A stretch of DNA of 48,702 nt from SCQX01 sp035720945 (GCA_035720945.1 DASTNK010000182.1:1-48702), one strand, 5' to 3'. Shown: positions 24,946 through 33,617, counted from the stretch's first letter. Translations and numbers: made by a program. The notes: generated by a model not told the origin, from the letters alone.

Positions 24946-26397
24946 TTAACCGACGCTGCCTTCCAGGCTGACGTTGAGCAGGTTCTGCGCTTCCACGGCG
25001 AATTCCATGGGCAGCTCTTTGAAGACTTCCTTGCAGAAGCCGTTGACGATCATGGAGACGGCGTCTTCATTCGACAGCCCGCGCTGCATGGCATAGAACA
25101 ATTGGTCTTCACCGATGCGCGAAGTGGTCGCCTCGTGTTCGACCTGGGCGGAGGGGTTTTGCGCCTCGATGGTGGGAAACGTGTGCGCGGCGCACTTCTT
25201 GCCGATGAGCAGCGAATCGCACTGGGTGTAATTGCGCGCGCCCTCGGCCTTGGGCGTGACCCGGACCAGGCCGCGAAACACGTTGCTGCTGCGTCCGGCC
25301 GATATACCCTTGGAGATGATGGTGCTGCGCGTGTTGCGCCCCATGTGCGTCATCTTGGAACCGGTATCGGCCTGCTGGAAATTGTTGGTAACCGCCACGG
25401 AATAGAATTCGCCCACGGACTCATCGCCCCGCAGCACCACGCTGGGGTATTTCCAGGTGATGGCCGAGCCCGTTTCCACCTGCGTCCAGGAAATGCGCGA
25501 CCGGGGGCCGCGGCATTCGCCGCGCTTGGTCACGAAGTTGTAGATTCCGCCCTTGCCGTTCTTGTCGCCCGGGTACCAGTTCTGGACCGTGGAATACTTG
25601 ATCTTGGCGTCATCGAGCGCGATCAGTTCGACCACGGCCGCGTGCAACTGATTCTCGTCCCGCATGGGCGCCGTACAGCCTTCCAGGTAGCTGACCGACG
25701 CGCCCTCTTCAGCGATGATCAAGGTGCGTTCGAACTGGCCGGTGTCCTGCGCGTTGATGCGGAAATACGTGGAGAGCTCCATCGGACAACGCACCCCTTT
25801 GGGGATGAACACAAACGACCCGTCGGAGAACACGGCGGAATTCAACGCCGCGTAGAAATTGTCGCCGGGCGGCACCACCGAACCCAGGTACTTGCGCACG
25901 ATATCGGGATGTTCCTTGACCGCCTCGGAGAATGAACAGAATATGACGCCCGCCTCGGCCAGTTGCTTGCGGAACGTGGTGGCCACCGACACGGAATCGA
26001 ACACCGCATCGACCGCCACGCCGGCCAGTTTGGCGCGTTCGTGCAGCGGCACCCCCAGTTTTTCGTAGGTGCGGAGAAGTTCGGGATCGACATCGGCCAG
26101 GCTTTTTGGACCGTCTTTATTCTTCGACTTGGGTGCCGAATAATAGCGGATGTCCTGGAAGTCGACCGGTGGGAATTCCACTTTGGCCCAATGCGGCTGC
26201 GGCATCGTCAACCAGTGCCGATACGCCGCCAGCCGCCATTCGAGCATGAATTCTGGCTCGTTCTTTTTGGCGGACAGCTGACGGATGATGTCTTCGCTGA
26301 GGCCTTTGGGAAGTGTGTCGGATTCGATTTCCGTGACGAAACCCGGCTTGTATTCGCTCCCCAGATAGGAGTCGATCTGTTCAGTGGCCGTGCTCAT
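24946..26397 (-). CDS. sufB: Fe-S assembly scaffold SufB
   Basis: Scaffold on which the nascent cluster is built, 483 residues. The C-terminal region shows CDSLLIGKKCAAHTFPTIEAQNPSAQVEHEATTSRIGEDQLFY; Cys402 corresponds to the essential cluster Cys (405 in E. coli). NGFCKEVFKELPMEFAVEAQ near the end mediates contact with SufC and SufD in relatives. KGVRCPMELSTYFRINAQDTGQFERTLI in the middle is highly conserved. It lies 66 bases after sufR, the first structural gene of the operon, and has no strong promoter of its own that I can see. Confidence 0.97.
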   Translation of the reverse strand: MSTATEQIDSYLGSEYKPGFVTEIESDTLPKGLSEDIIRQLSAKKNEPEFMLEWRLAAYRHWLTMPQPHWAKVEFPPVDFQDIRYYSAPKSKNKDGPKSLADVDPELLRTYEKLGVPLHERAKLAGVAVDAVFDSVSVATTFRKQLAEAGVIFCSFSEAVKEHPDIVRKYLGSVVPPGDNFYAALNSAVFSDGSFVFIPKGVRCPMELSTYFRINAQDTGQFERTLIIAEEGASVSYLEGCTAPMRDENQLHAAVVELIALDDAKIKYSTVQNWYPGDKNGKGGIYNFVTKRGECRGPRSRISWTQVETGSAITWKYPSVVLRGDESVGEFYSVAVTNNFQQADTGSKMTHMGRNTRSTIISKGISAGRSSNVFRGLVRVTPKAEGARNYTQCDSLLIGKKCAAHTFPTIEAQNPSAQVEHEATTSRIGEDQLFYAMQRGLSNEDAVSMIVNGFCKEVFKELPMEFAVEAQNLLNVSLEGSVG

Positions 26398-26463
26398 TGG
26401 TGCGTGCTCCGTGAAACCATGAATGGGCTCATTGGTGGAACCCTTTTGCTGCGAGCGTGACGC

Positions 26464-26955
26464 TCATTTGCGGATACTCCATGAAATGGCGCTGGACGGA
26501 ACCTCGCGCCCCCCTTGTGGCTGGACACCCGATGTGTCGCGATCACCGGTGGTCGGCCGCATCATGTCGGCCAGGCTGGTGTCTTCGAGGGTGCGCCGGA
26601 CGATGGCATTGATGCGCTGCCAGTTGGGCCGTATGTGGCACCCCGCCTCGAAGTAGCAGGCACCAGGCGTGGCGCTGCATTCGGTCAGCCCGAACGGCTG
26701 CTCTTCAAGCGCATCGATGATCTGGGCTATACTAATTTGCTCTGGTGCGCGGCTGAGTGCATAGCCGCCTTTCGCGCCCCGGCTGCTTTTCACCAGGTCG
26801 TGATGGCCCAGGGCCTTCAACACCTTGCTGACCACAGGCTGCCCCAGGCCCAGCGTACAAGCCAGATCGGCCGCGCTGAACAGGCGATCCGGATAGCTGG
26901 CCATGTAGGTCAGCACCAGGGTGCCATAGTCGATGATCTTGCTTACACGCAGCAC
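26464..26955 (-). CDS. sufR: Rrf2-family SUF regulator (SufR/IscR-like)
   Basis: Fe-S cluster sensing repressor, 163 residues. The GTG at 26955 is chosen because GGAG lies nine bases upstream and the protein then begins MLRVSKIIDYGTLVLTYMA, the family start. The longer reading from 27018 would begin inside the -35 box. Winged helix at about 1-70 (LFSAADLACTLGLGQPVVSKVLKAL, SSRGAKGGYALSR). Cluster ligands Cys93, Cys100 and Cys106 are spaced C-x6-C-x5-C, one residue wider in the first gap than E. coli IscR. A Gly/Pro-rich tail follows residue 135. It heads the suf operon and probably represses it when clusters are plentiful. Confidence 0.9.
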   Translation of the reverse strand: MLRVSKIIDYGTLVLTYMASYPDRLFSAADLACTLGLGQPVVSKVLKALGHHDLVKSSRGAKGGYALSRAPEQISIAQIIDALEEQPFGLTECSATPGACYFEAGCHIRPNWQRINAIVRRTLEDTSLADMMRPTTGDRDTSGVQPQGGREVPSSAISWSIRK

Positions 26956-26988
26956 GGGCGGCGTCTCCAGACACGTTGCAGTGGGAAT

Positions 26989-27018
26989 ATAGTACCGCTT
27001 TAGTACTGTTTCGGTCAA
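26989..27018 (-). promoter_or_regulatory. Sigma-70 promoter of the suf operon
   Basis: On the minus strand TTGACC (27013-27018) and TACTAT (26989-26994) are 18 bases apart. Transcription would begin near 26982, leaving about 27 bases before the sufR GTG with its GGAG. This supports the GTG start. Confidence 0.75.
26991..27007. promoter_or_regulatory. Candidate SufR operator
   Basis: AGTAC-N7-GTACT is a perfect 5-base dyad of 17 bases lying between the -35 and overlapping the -10 of the suf promoter; GTACTA also occurs as a direct repeat 11 bases apart. Position and symmetry suit a repressor dimer such as the adjacent Rrf2 protein. Confidence 0.6.
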
Positions 27019-27103
27019 GCCGGGGCCTCTGGCTTATGTCTATCGCAAACCGTTTATCCATGCGGCTCTCAAGGGTAATCGGGCACCTTTCACGAAATGC
27101 CTT

Positions 27104-29047
27104 TCACGTCGCATCGGCCGGCCGGCCGCCGGAACCGTAGCCCGCGCCATCACCCCATTCGTCGACATCCATCGCATCCGGCCGCGCACTTTCCCGCCCC
27201 GCTTCGCGACGCCCAGGCGTACCGTCAGACACGCCCCCACCGCCCTCCCTCCCGATCGGGACGCCTTGTTCCCGCTCGTCAGCCTGCTGCATGCGCCACA
27301 TCTGCGCATAGCGGCCTTGCGTTCGCAGAAGTGCCCAGTGCGTCCCACGCTCCAGCACGCGCCCCTGATCCAGCACGACGATTTCGTCAGCGTCGACGAT
27401 GGTCGACAAGCGATGCGCAATGATCAGCGTCGTGCGGTCGCGGGCGATCTGTCCCAACTCGCGCTGAATGGCGCGTTCGGTGCGGGTATCGAGCGCGCTG
27501 GTGGCCTCGTCAAGGATCAGGATGGGAGGGTCCTTCAGCAACGTGCGGGCAATGGCGACACGCTGCTTCTCTCCACCAGACAGTTTCAGGCCCCGTTCAC
27601 CCACCTGGGTCTGGTACCCCTCGGGCAGGCTCATGATGAAATCATGAATGCTGGCCGCGCGGGCCACCCGCTCGACGTCCTCGAAGGTCGCGCCGGTGCG
27701 GCCATAGGAAATGTTGTAGAGAATCGTGTCGTTGAACAACACGGTATCCTGGGGCACGATGCCGATGTGATGCCGCAAGCTGATTTGAGTCAGATCGCGC
27801 ACGTCCGTGCCATTGATGCGGATCGCCCCGGCCGTGGCATCGTAAAAACGGAACAACAGCCGCGACAGGGTCGACTTGCCCGCACCCGATGCGCCCACCA
27901 CGGCCAACGTGTGCCCCGCGGGGATGGCCAGGTCCACATCGAACAGAATCTGTCTGTTCGCCTCGTAGCCGAAACTCACACAGTCGAACCGCACCTCGGC
28001 CTGGCGAGTATCCAACGCCTGGGCCCCCGGCCGATCGGCCACCTCCTGGTCCTGTTCGAGCAGCCCGAACATCCGCTCCATGTCGGCCAGGGCGTTCTTG
28101 ATCTCGCGATAGACGAACCCGAGAAAATTCAGGGGCGCATAGAGCTGGGTCAGGTACGCCGATACCAGCACCACATCGCCAACCGTCATGGTTCTATGCA
28201 CCACGCCTCGGGCCGACAACCACAGCAGTAGCGTGATGCCGATCGTGATGATGATCCCCTGCCCCATGTTGAGCGCGTTGAGCGACACCTGATTCTTGAC
28301 GGCCGAATCCACCCATTTCGCCAGGTTCCGGTCATACCGGCCCAGTTCGTAGCCCTCATTGCCGAAGTACTTGACCGTTTCGTAATTGATCAGGGCATCG
28401 ACCGCCTTGTTGTTGGCCGAACTGTCGAGCGTGTTCATGCTGCGCCGATAGACCATGCGCTTTTCGGTGACCAACAAGGTGAAGACGATGTAGCAGGCGA
28501 TGGTGCCCAGCGTGACGACCGCGAACAGATAGTTGTAGCGCCACAGCAGAATGGCCGTGACCATCGTGATCTCGAGCAGTGTCGGCAATATGTTGAACAC
28601 CATGAAGTTCAGCAAGAAGCCGATGCCCTTGGTGCCGCGTTCGATGTCGCGGCTCAGCCCGCCGGTCTGGCGCTGCATGTGGAACCGCATCGACAACAAA
28701 AGCAGGTGTTCGAACACGCGCGCGGCAATGCGGCGGATGGAACCCTGGGTCACCCGCGCGAACAGGGCGTCACGCAGTTCGGCGAAAACACTCGTCGCCA
28801 GCCGGGCCAGGCCGTATCCCAGCAACGCCGCCACTGGCAGGGCCAACAGTGTGGCCGGCACACTGAGCCGGTCCACGACGTCCTTGAGGAATATGGGCAG
28901 CACCACATTAGCCACCTTGGCCAACACCAGACAGGCCACGGCCACCCCGACGCGCGCCTTGTATTCCCAGATGTAGGGCAACAGTGAGGCCAGCGTGCGA
29001 AAATCGTTGCGCAACCTGGGAGTCCGGCTGAAGCGGAAAAATGGCAT
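27104..29047 (-). CDS. atm1: Atm1-type ABC transporter (ABCB7/HMT1 family)
   Basis: Homodimeric half-transporter, 647 residues: a transmembrane domain of about six helices (about 20-330) fused to an ATPase domain. Walker A GASGAGKST is near 383-392, signature LSGGEKQR near 487-494, and Walker B ILILDEATSALD near 503-514. Atm1 homologues export glutathione-bound sulfur or metal species connected to cytosolic Fe-S supply or metal detoxification. Location directly upstream of sufR supports the link to cluster metabolism. A low-complexity Gly/Arg/Asp-rich tail of about 50 residues follows the ATPase domain. The gene has its own upstream region divergent from the sigma factor. Confidence 0.92.
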   Translation of the reverse strand: MPFFRFSRTPRLRNDFRTLASLLPYIWEYKARVGVAVACLVLAKVANVVLPIFLKDVVDRLSVPATLLALPVAALLGYGLARLATSVFAELRDALFARVTQGSIRRIAARVFEHLLLLSMRFHMQRQTGGLSRDIERGTKGIGFLLNFMVFNILPTLLEITMVTAILLWRYNYLFAVVTLGTIACYIVFTLLVTEKRMVYRRSMNTLDSSANNKAVDALINYETVKYFGNEGYELGRYDRNLAKWVDSAVKNQVSLNALNMGQGIIITIGITLLLWLSARGVVHRTMTVGDVVLVSAYLTQLYAPLNFLGFVYREIKNALADMERMFGLLEQDQEVADRPGAQALDTRQAEVRFDCVSFGYEANRQILFDVDLAIPAGHTLAVVGASGAGKSTLSRLLFRFYDATAGAIRINGTDVRDLTQISLRHHIGIVPQDTVLFNDTILYNISYGRTGATFEDVERVARAASIHDFIMSLPEGYQTQVGERGLKLSGGEKQRVAIARTLLKDPPILILDEATSALDTRTERAIQRELGQIARDRTTLIIAHRLSTIVDADEIVVLDQGRVLERGTHWALLRTQGRYAQMWRMQQADEREQGVPIGREGGGGVSDGTPGRREAGRESARPDAMDVDEWGDGAGYGSGGRPADAT

Positions 29048-29169
29048 GGTGGATATCCGGGAAAGCCGGCAAATGAGTGAAGCCGTATAGTAAACCGCGC
29101 CGAACCGTGGTCGGATCCCGCCAACTTCCGGCAGCCTGGCAATCTATTGTTACCCCCAGAAAAACCATC

Positions 29170-29198
29170 GGAACTTTCGAGGGAGGCAACACCTAATA
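29170..29198 (+). promoter_or_regulatory. ECF-type promoter of the sigma/anti-sigma pair
   Basis: GGAACTTT (29170-29177) gives the GAACTT -35 typical of group IV sigma factors. CTAATA (29193-29198) follows after 16 bases as a TCTAA-like -10. It lies about 40 bases before the sigma gene, fitting autoregulation. Confidence 0.6.
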
Positions 29199-29236
29199 CA
29201 ATAACCCCGCCTCAGAGGGACAAAACCGGAGATTCC

Positions 29237-29752
29237 ATGGCTGTTTCACCCTTCGATTATGAAGCGACGCTCCTCGCTTGCGCCGCCGGCAAGCAGAACG
29301 CGCTTCGGGATCTATTCCAGCATGAAGCGCCGCGCATGCTGGCGCTGAGCACGAAAATGTTCGGCCGTCGTGAAGAAGCGGAAGACGCGGTGCGCGACAC
29401 ATTCATCCTGCTCTGGAAAAACGCTGGCAACTACGACGAATCCACCGGCACCGCCAGGGCCTGGATCTACAGCATTCTGCGCTACCGTGTGCTGAGCCAG
29501 ATACGTCAGCAAAGCCACAATCCCGGTGACGACACCACCTCGATCTCGTCGCAGACCGACGTCAAGGCTTGTCTGTCGACCCCGGTCAAGAGCCTGGCCC
29601 AATTGGACGACATGCAGCGCGCGCCACTGCTCATGGCGTTCTATCATGGGCAAACCTTCAATCAGATGGCCGCACGGTTGATGACGCCGGTGGAGCTGAT
29701 TCGCACACAACTGCGCACGGGGTTGGATGCGGTTCAGGGGCGGCACGCATGA
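29237..29752 (+). CDS. ECF RNA polymerase sigma factor
   Basis: Group IV sigma factor of 171 residues. Region 2 spans about 10-85 (ALRDLFQHEAPRMLALSTKMFGRREEAEDAVRDTFILLWKNAGNYDESTGTARAWIYSILRYRVL). Region 4 spans about 120-168 (LDDMQRAPLLMAFYHGQTFNQMAARLMTPVELIRTQLRTGL). The ATG at 29237 has CGGAGA seven bases upstream; an in-frame codon at 29147 would place the start ahead of the predicted promoter. The stop overlaps the anti-sigma start (ATGA), indicating coupling. The inducing stress is not evident. Confidence 0.9.
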   Translation: MAVSPFDYEATLLACAAGKQNALRDLFQHEAPRMLALSTKMFGRREEAEDAVRDTFILLWKNAGNYDESTGTARAWIYSILRYRVLSQIRQQSHNPGDDTTSISSQTDVKACLSTPVKSLAQLDDMQRAPLLMAFYHGQTFNQMAARLMTPVELIRTQLRTGLDAVQGRHA

Positions 29753-30639
29753 GCATAGAACGCGGCTCCGAACATGATTTCCTGATCGCCGAGTACACAC
29801 TGGGCCTGCTCGATTCGCACGAAAGCGCCCAGGTCAATCAATTGCTCGCCAGCGACTCCCAGGCTGCATCCACGGCCCTGAAATGGGAGGGGCTCTTCCT
29901 TTCCCTCACAGACGAGCTCGAGCCCATCAACCCTCCTCCCCACCTTCTCCAGCGCATTCAAGCCTCGCTGGGGCACGAGATATCCCTGGTCAAGCGGCGC
30001 CGGGCATCGCCGGGAATTCTCAGAAAAATCGGGTCCGCCACACTGGGCGGACTATGGTTCTGGCGCCTCCTCAGCGTCGTGCTCGCCATCACGGCGGCCA
30101 CCTATGCGCTCAACCAAAATCCAACCGTCGTCGTCGCCGCCGACAAGCCAAAACCCAACGTGACCGTCGTCAACACGCCCGCGCCCACGCACGTGGCCAT
30201 ACTCCAGGCACCGGGCCAGACCTCCACGCCGGGCTGGATTGTCACGCTCGACGAGAAGCACGACCTGGTCATGACCCCGGAAGTCCACATCGACGTCCCG
30301 ACCGATTCCGCCGTGCAGCTGTGGACACACAATCCGCGTGATCGGACACCGCGCTCATTGGGCATTGTTCCGGCAAACCAGGCCACCGTCGTGCCCGCGG
30401 CAACGCTGGGCGACATCGCGGACGATCAGTTCTTCGAAATGACGCAGGAGCAGGCTGGCGGCTCTCCCTCTGGCGCCCCCACGGGCCCCATTCTGTTCCT
30501 GGGGAGAATGGTTGAACTGCGGCCCAAACCGGAGAAAAGCAACGGGATACAGGCTGTTGGCGCGCCAGCGTCCGCGCCGGCCGCGGGTGGCCAGCCCATC
30601 GACACGAACACCTCAGACAATCAGCCGAACGGCAAGTAG
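29749..30639 (+). CDS. Anti-sigma factor, RskA-like
   Basis: Membrane-bound anti-sigma factor, 296 residues, with a cytosolic N-terminal sigma-binding domain (about 1-75, HDFLIAEYTLGLLDSHESAQVNQLL). One transmembrane helix (about 101-121) follows, then a periplasmic RskA-type domain (GWIVTLDEKHDLVMTPEVHIDVPTDSAVQLWTHNPRD). The HxxxCxxC zinc motif of other anti-sigma factors is absent, as usual for RskA types. The C-terminal 60 residues are Pro/Ala/Gly-rich. The start overlaps the sigma stop by four bases, and the end overlaps the convergent TSUP gene by 27 bases. Confidence 0.88.
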   Translation: MSIERGSEHDFLIAEYTLGLLDSHESAQVNQLLASDSQAASTALKWEGLFLSLTDELEPINPPPHLLQRIQASLGHEISLVKRRRASPGILRKIGSATLGGLWFWRLLSVVLAITAATYALNQNPTVVVAADKPKPNVTVVNTPAPTHVAILQAPGQTSTPGWIVTLDEKHDLVMTPEVHIDVPTDSAVQLWTHNPRDRTPRSLGIVPANQATVVPAATLGDIADDQFFEMTQEQAGGSPSGAPTGPILFLGRMVELRPKPEKSNGIQAVGAPASAPAAGGQPIDTNTSDNQPNGK

Positions 30640-31395
30640 CGTCAAAGTGGTGGCAAGGGTGGCGCGCACGTACCGTTGGGGCAAGGCACGGGCCAACCGC
30701 GCGCCCAGCCAGATCCCCGGCACGGACCCAAGCAGCAACGTGCCGAGGAGCGACCAGTCCAGGTGCCCCAGCCACCAATGCCCCGCCGCGGCCACCACGG
30801 TCAGGGGCACCGCGTAGGCAATGTCCGTGCCTGCGACTTCGGCAGGGGCCAGTTTCGGGTACAGCAGGAAAATCAATGTGGCGCCTATGGCTCCGGCGCC
30901 GATCGAAGACAGGGTGATCAGCACCCCGAGCACCGCCCCGGCCGCCATTGTGGCCAACACCTGGGCGCGGCCCCGCAACGGGTAGGCCGAACAGCGGCTC
31001 AATCGGGCCAGCAACCGTGTGCGCAAGGCCAGCGCCAGCACCGTCAACAGCACCGACACACCGATGATGACGCGTATGGCATGCATGAGACCAAGACTGG
31101 CCGGCCCCGCATAACGGATGAAAAACAAAGTCGCCAGCGCGGCGGGCAAGCTTCCCGCGCACAAGCTGGCCACCGCACGCCAATGCACCTGGCCATATCG
31201 GCCGTGCGCCAGCGTGCCAACGCTTTTCGTCACCGCCGCGAAAGCCAGATCGGTCCCCACCGCGACAATCGGGGTATAGCCGAAGCCCAGCGTGAGCAAT
31301 GGTGTCATGAGGGAGCCTCCTCCGACACCGGTGACCCCCACGAGCAGCCCCACCGCGAAGCCGCTGATTATCCGATACGCTTCCATGCCATGCAT
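30613..31395 (-). CDS. TSUP (TauE/SafE) family membrane permease
   Basis: Inner-membrane permease of the TauE/SafE family, about 260 residues with roughly eight hydrophobic helices. It begins AYRIISGFAVGLLVGVTGVGGGSLMTPLL, the first family repeat with its Gly-rich turn. A second repeat follows (VLGVLITLSSIGAGAIGATLIFLLYP). Family members move sulfite, sulfonates or other sulfur or organic anions; the substrate here is unknown. Start chosen at ATG 31395; ATG 31386 is possible and neither has a clear ribosome binding site. The 3' end is antisense to the last 27 bases of the anti-sigma gene. Confidence 0.85.
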   Translation of the reverse strand: MHGMEAYRIISGFAVGLLVGVTGVGGGSLMTPLLTLGFGYTPIVAVGTDLAFAAVTKSVGTLAHGRYGQVHWRAVASLCAGSLPAALATLFFIRYAGPASLGLMHAIRVIIGVSVLLTVLALALRTRLLARLSRCSAYPLRGRAQVLATMAAGAVLGVLITLSSIGAGAIGATLIFLLYPKLAPAEVAGTDIAYAVPLTVVAAAGHWWLGHLDWSLLGTLLLGSVPGIWLGARLARALPQRYVRATLATTLTLLAVRLIV

Positions 31396-31465
31396 GATAG
31401 AAGCGGCACGACCCAGGCCCAACGAATAATAAATTGATTAGTTATGCACGGCGATTACGTCGCGC

Positions 31466-32851
31466 TCAGCACACCACCACATTGACGGCCAACCCGCCAC
31501 GCGAGGTTTCCTTGTATTTGGAACGCATGTCGGCACCCGTCTGGCGCATGGTCTCGATGACGGCGTCGAGCGACACCTTGTGCGTGCCGTCGCCGCGCAG
31601 CGCCAGGCGCGATGCGTTGATGGCCTTGACCGCGCCAATGGCGTTGCGCTCGATGCAGGGAATCTGCACCAGGCCACCGATGGGGTCGCAGGTCAGCCCC
31701 AGGTTGTGCTCCATGCCGATTTCCGCCGCGTTCTCGACCTGGCGCGGCGTGCCGCCCAGCGCCGCCGTCAGGCCGGCGGCCGCCATGGAACAGGCGGATC
31801 CGATTTCCCCCTGGCAGCCCACCTCGGCCCCCGAGATCGACGCGTTGCGCTTGTACAGGAAGCCTATGGCCGCCGCAGCGAGCAGGAATTCGACCATGCC
31901 GTCTTTCGAGCTGCCTAGGATGAAATCCTGGTAGTAGCGCAAGACGGCGGGCAACAGTCCGGCCGCGCCATTGGTGGGCGCCGTCACCACGCGCCCCATG
32001 GACGCATTCTCTTCATTGACCGCCATGGCGAACAGGTTGACCCAATCCATCGCGTACATCAGGTCGTTCCCGGGCTTGTCACGCTGCAATTCGCGATACA
32101 GCGTGGGTGCGCGCCGTTTCACCCCCAAGGGGCCGGGCAGCGGGTCATCGGCGTGGGGGTTGTCAATACCGCAGCCCCGGTCTATGCATTGGTTCATGAC
32201 GTCGGCGATATGCCACACACCGGCGCGCACCTCGTCCTCGGACCTCAGCGCCATTTCGTTGGCCATGGCCAGCGCGGCCACCGACAGCCCGGTTTCGGCG
32301 CACATGGCCAGCAACTCGGCCCCCGTGGTGAACGGGTAAGGCATGGGGGCGTGCCGCGGCACGGTTTCGTCGGTGTCGATGGCATCGAGCGCGCGGATGA
32401 AACCGCCGCCGATGGAGACATAGCGCTCCACGATGATGGGCTGGCGCGATTCGTCGAACGCGCTGAAACGCATGCCATTCGGGTGCTCGACCATGGGACG
32501 GATGCGATACGACAGGGCTTTGCCAAGATCGAACGCGATGGCGTGCTCATGCCACAGCATGAGCGAGCCGGACGCTTCGACGCGCGCGACGATGGACTGG
32601 ATGTCGGCGGGCTGGACCGTATCAGGGGCCTCGCCGCTGAGGCCAAGCAGGATGCCGATATCGGTGCCGTGCCCCCGACCGGTTTCGGCCAGCGAACCGT
32701 ACAGATCGATCGTCAGGCGCGCCACACGGGAGAGTTCGCCCCGGCTCTTGAGATTGCGCACGAAATTGCGCGCCGCGCGCATGGGCCCCACCGTGTGGGA
32801 ACTCGATGGGCCGATCCCCACCTTGAATATGTCAAACACCGAGAGCGTCAT
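31466..32851 (-). CDS. sdaA: L-serine dehydratase, iron-sulfur type
   Basis: Single-chain [4Fe-4S] L-serine ammonia-lyase converting serine to pyruvate and ammonia, 461 residues. The N-terminal domain begins MTLSVFDIFKVGIGPSSSHTVGPMRAA. Cluster ligands are Cys354 (GSACSMAAAGL), Cys388 (LTCDPIGG) and Cys399 (QIPCIERNAIG). The chain ends exactly on a Cys (VNVVVC, Cys461), matching the tail-in-mouth C-terminal cysteine known from the Legionella enzyme. The ATG at 32851 has GGAGG nine bases upstream; a longer reading to 32935 lies in the preceding gene. It overlaps that gene by 20 bases. As an Fe-S enzyme it depends on systems such as the nearby SUF. Confidence 0.95.
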   Translation of the reverse strand: MTLSVFDIFKVGIGPSSSHTVGPMRAARNFVRNLKSRGELSRVARLTIDLYGSLAETGRGHGTDIGILLGLSGEAPDTVQPADIQSIVARVEASGSLMLWHEHAIAFDLGKALSYRIRPMVEHPNGMRFSAFDESRQPIIVERYVSIGGGFIRALDAIDTDETVPRHAPMPYPFTTGAELLAMCAETGLSVAALAMANEMALRSEDEVRAGVWHIADVMNQCIDRGCGIDNPHADDPLPGPLGVKRRAPTLYRELQRDKPGNDLMYAMDWVNLFAMAVNEENASMGRVVTAPTNGAAGLLPAVLRYYQDFILGSSKDGMVEFLLAAAAIGFLYKRNASISGAEVGCQGEIGSACSMAAAGLTAALGGTPRQVENAAEIGMEHNLGLTCDPIGGLVQIPCIERNAIGAVKAINASRLALRGDGTHKVSLDAVIETMRQTGADMRSKYKETSRGGLAVNVVVC

Positions 32852-33617
32852 GGCGCAAGGCCTCCAGTTCCTGCTCGGTGAACCCCGCGGCGCGCCGGGC
32901 CTGCGTGTTGAACGGACCACGCAGACGGGGAGCACGGTGTATTACCGCCAGTGATCGATAGGTCGACAGCGGGTCGAGACCCGCTTTGTCGCACAGATAA
33001 CGATACCAAAAATTACCCACCGCGACATGGCCTATTTCGTCGTGGAGAATGATCTCGATAAGGTTGGCGCCCGCTGCGTCGCCCACGGCCTCCAGTTTGT
33101 CGCGCACGATGGGGGAGGCATCCAGACCCCGGGCTTCCAGAGTGCGTGGCACCAGCGCCAGGCGGGCCATGATGTCATCCCGGGTGCGCCAGGCCATGTC
33201 CCACAACCCATCATGGGCGGGAAAATCACCATAGTCATGGCCCAGGGTCCGCAGATGCCGCCGCAATAGACCGAAATGGCAAGCCTCGTCGCGCGCGACA
33301 CGCAACCAGTCAGCGTAATAGGCATCGGGCATGCCCGGAAAGCGCCAGACGGCGTCGAGGGCGAGATTGATCGCATTGAACTCGATGTGCGCGAGCGAGT
33401 GCACCAACGCGGCCCGACCCTCCAGCGTATGCACGGAACGTTGACGCACCTTGAACGGCGGGACCCGTTCAGGCCTGATCGGGCGTCCCGGCACACCGGG
33501 CGGCTCGTCGAGCCGCGCACCGGCATCGACAGGCGACGACACGGCCAGGGATCGGACCATGGCCAGCTTCTGATCGGGATCGGCCAGCAACAGCGCGGCC
33601 AGCGCCTGGGTTCGCAT
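32832..33617 (-). CDS. DUF455 ferritin-like protein
   Basis: Member of the DUF455 family (ferritin-like four-helix bundle), 261 residues. Probable di-iron ligands lie in HSLAHIEFNAINLALDA, RVARDEACHFGLLRRHL and LIEIILHDEIGHVAVGNFWYR, giving the expected two Glu/His pairs. The family is related to MiaE-type diiron oxidases but its reaction is not established. The 3' end overlaps the start of sdaA by 20 bases, so the two are likely translated from one message. Confidence 0.85.
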   Translation of the reverse strand: MRTQALAALLLADPDQKLAMVRSLAVSSPVDAGARLDEPPGVPGRPIRPERVPPFKVRQRSVHTLEGRAALVHSLAHIEFNAINLALDAVWRFPGMPDAYYADWLRVARDEACHFGLLRRHLRTLGHDYGDFPAHDGLWDMAWRTRDDIMARLALVPRTLEARGLDASPIVRDKLEAVGDAAGANLIEIILHDEIGHVAVGNFWYRYLCDKAGLDPLSTYRSLAVIHRAPRLRGPFNTQARRAAGFTEQELEALRHDALGV

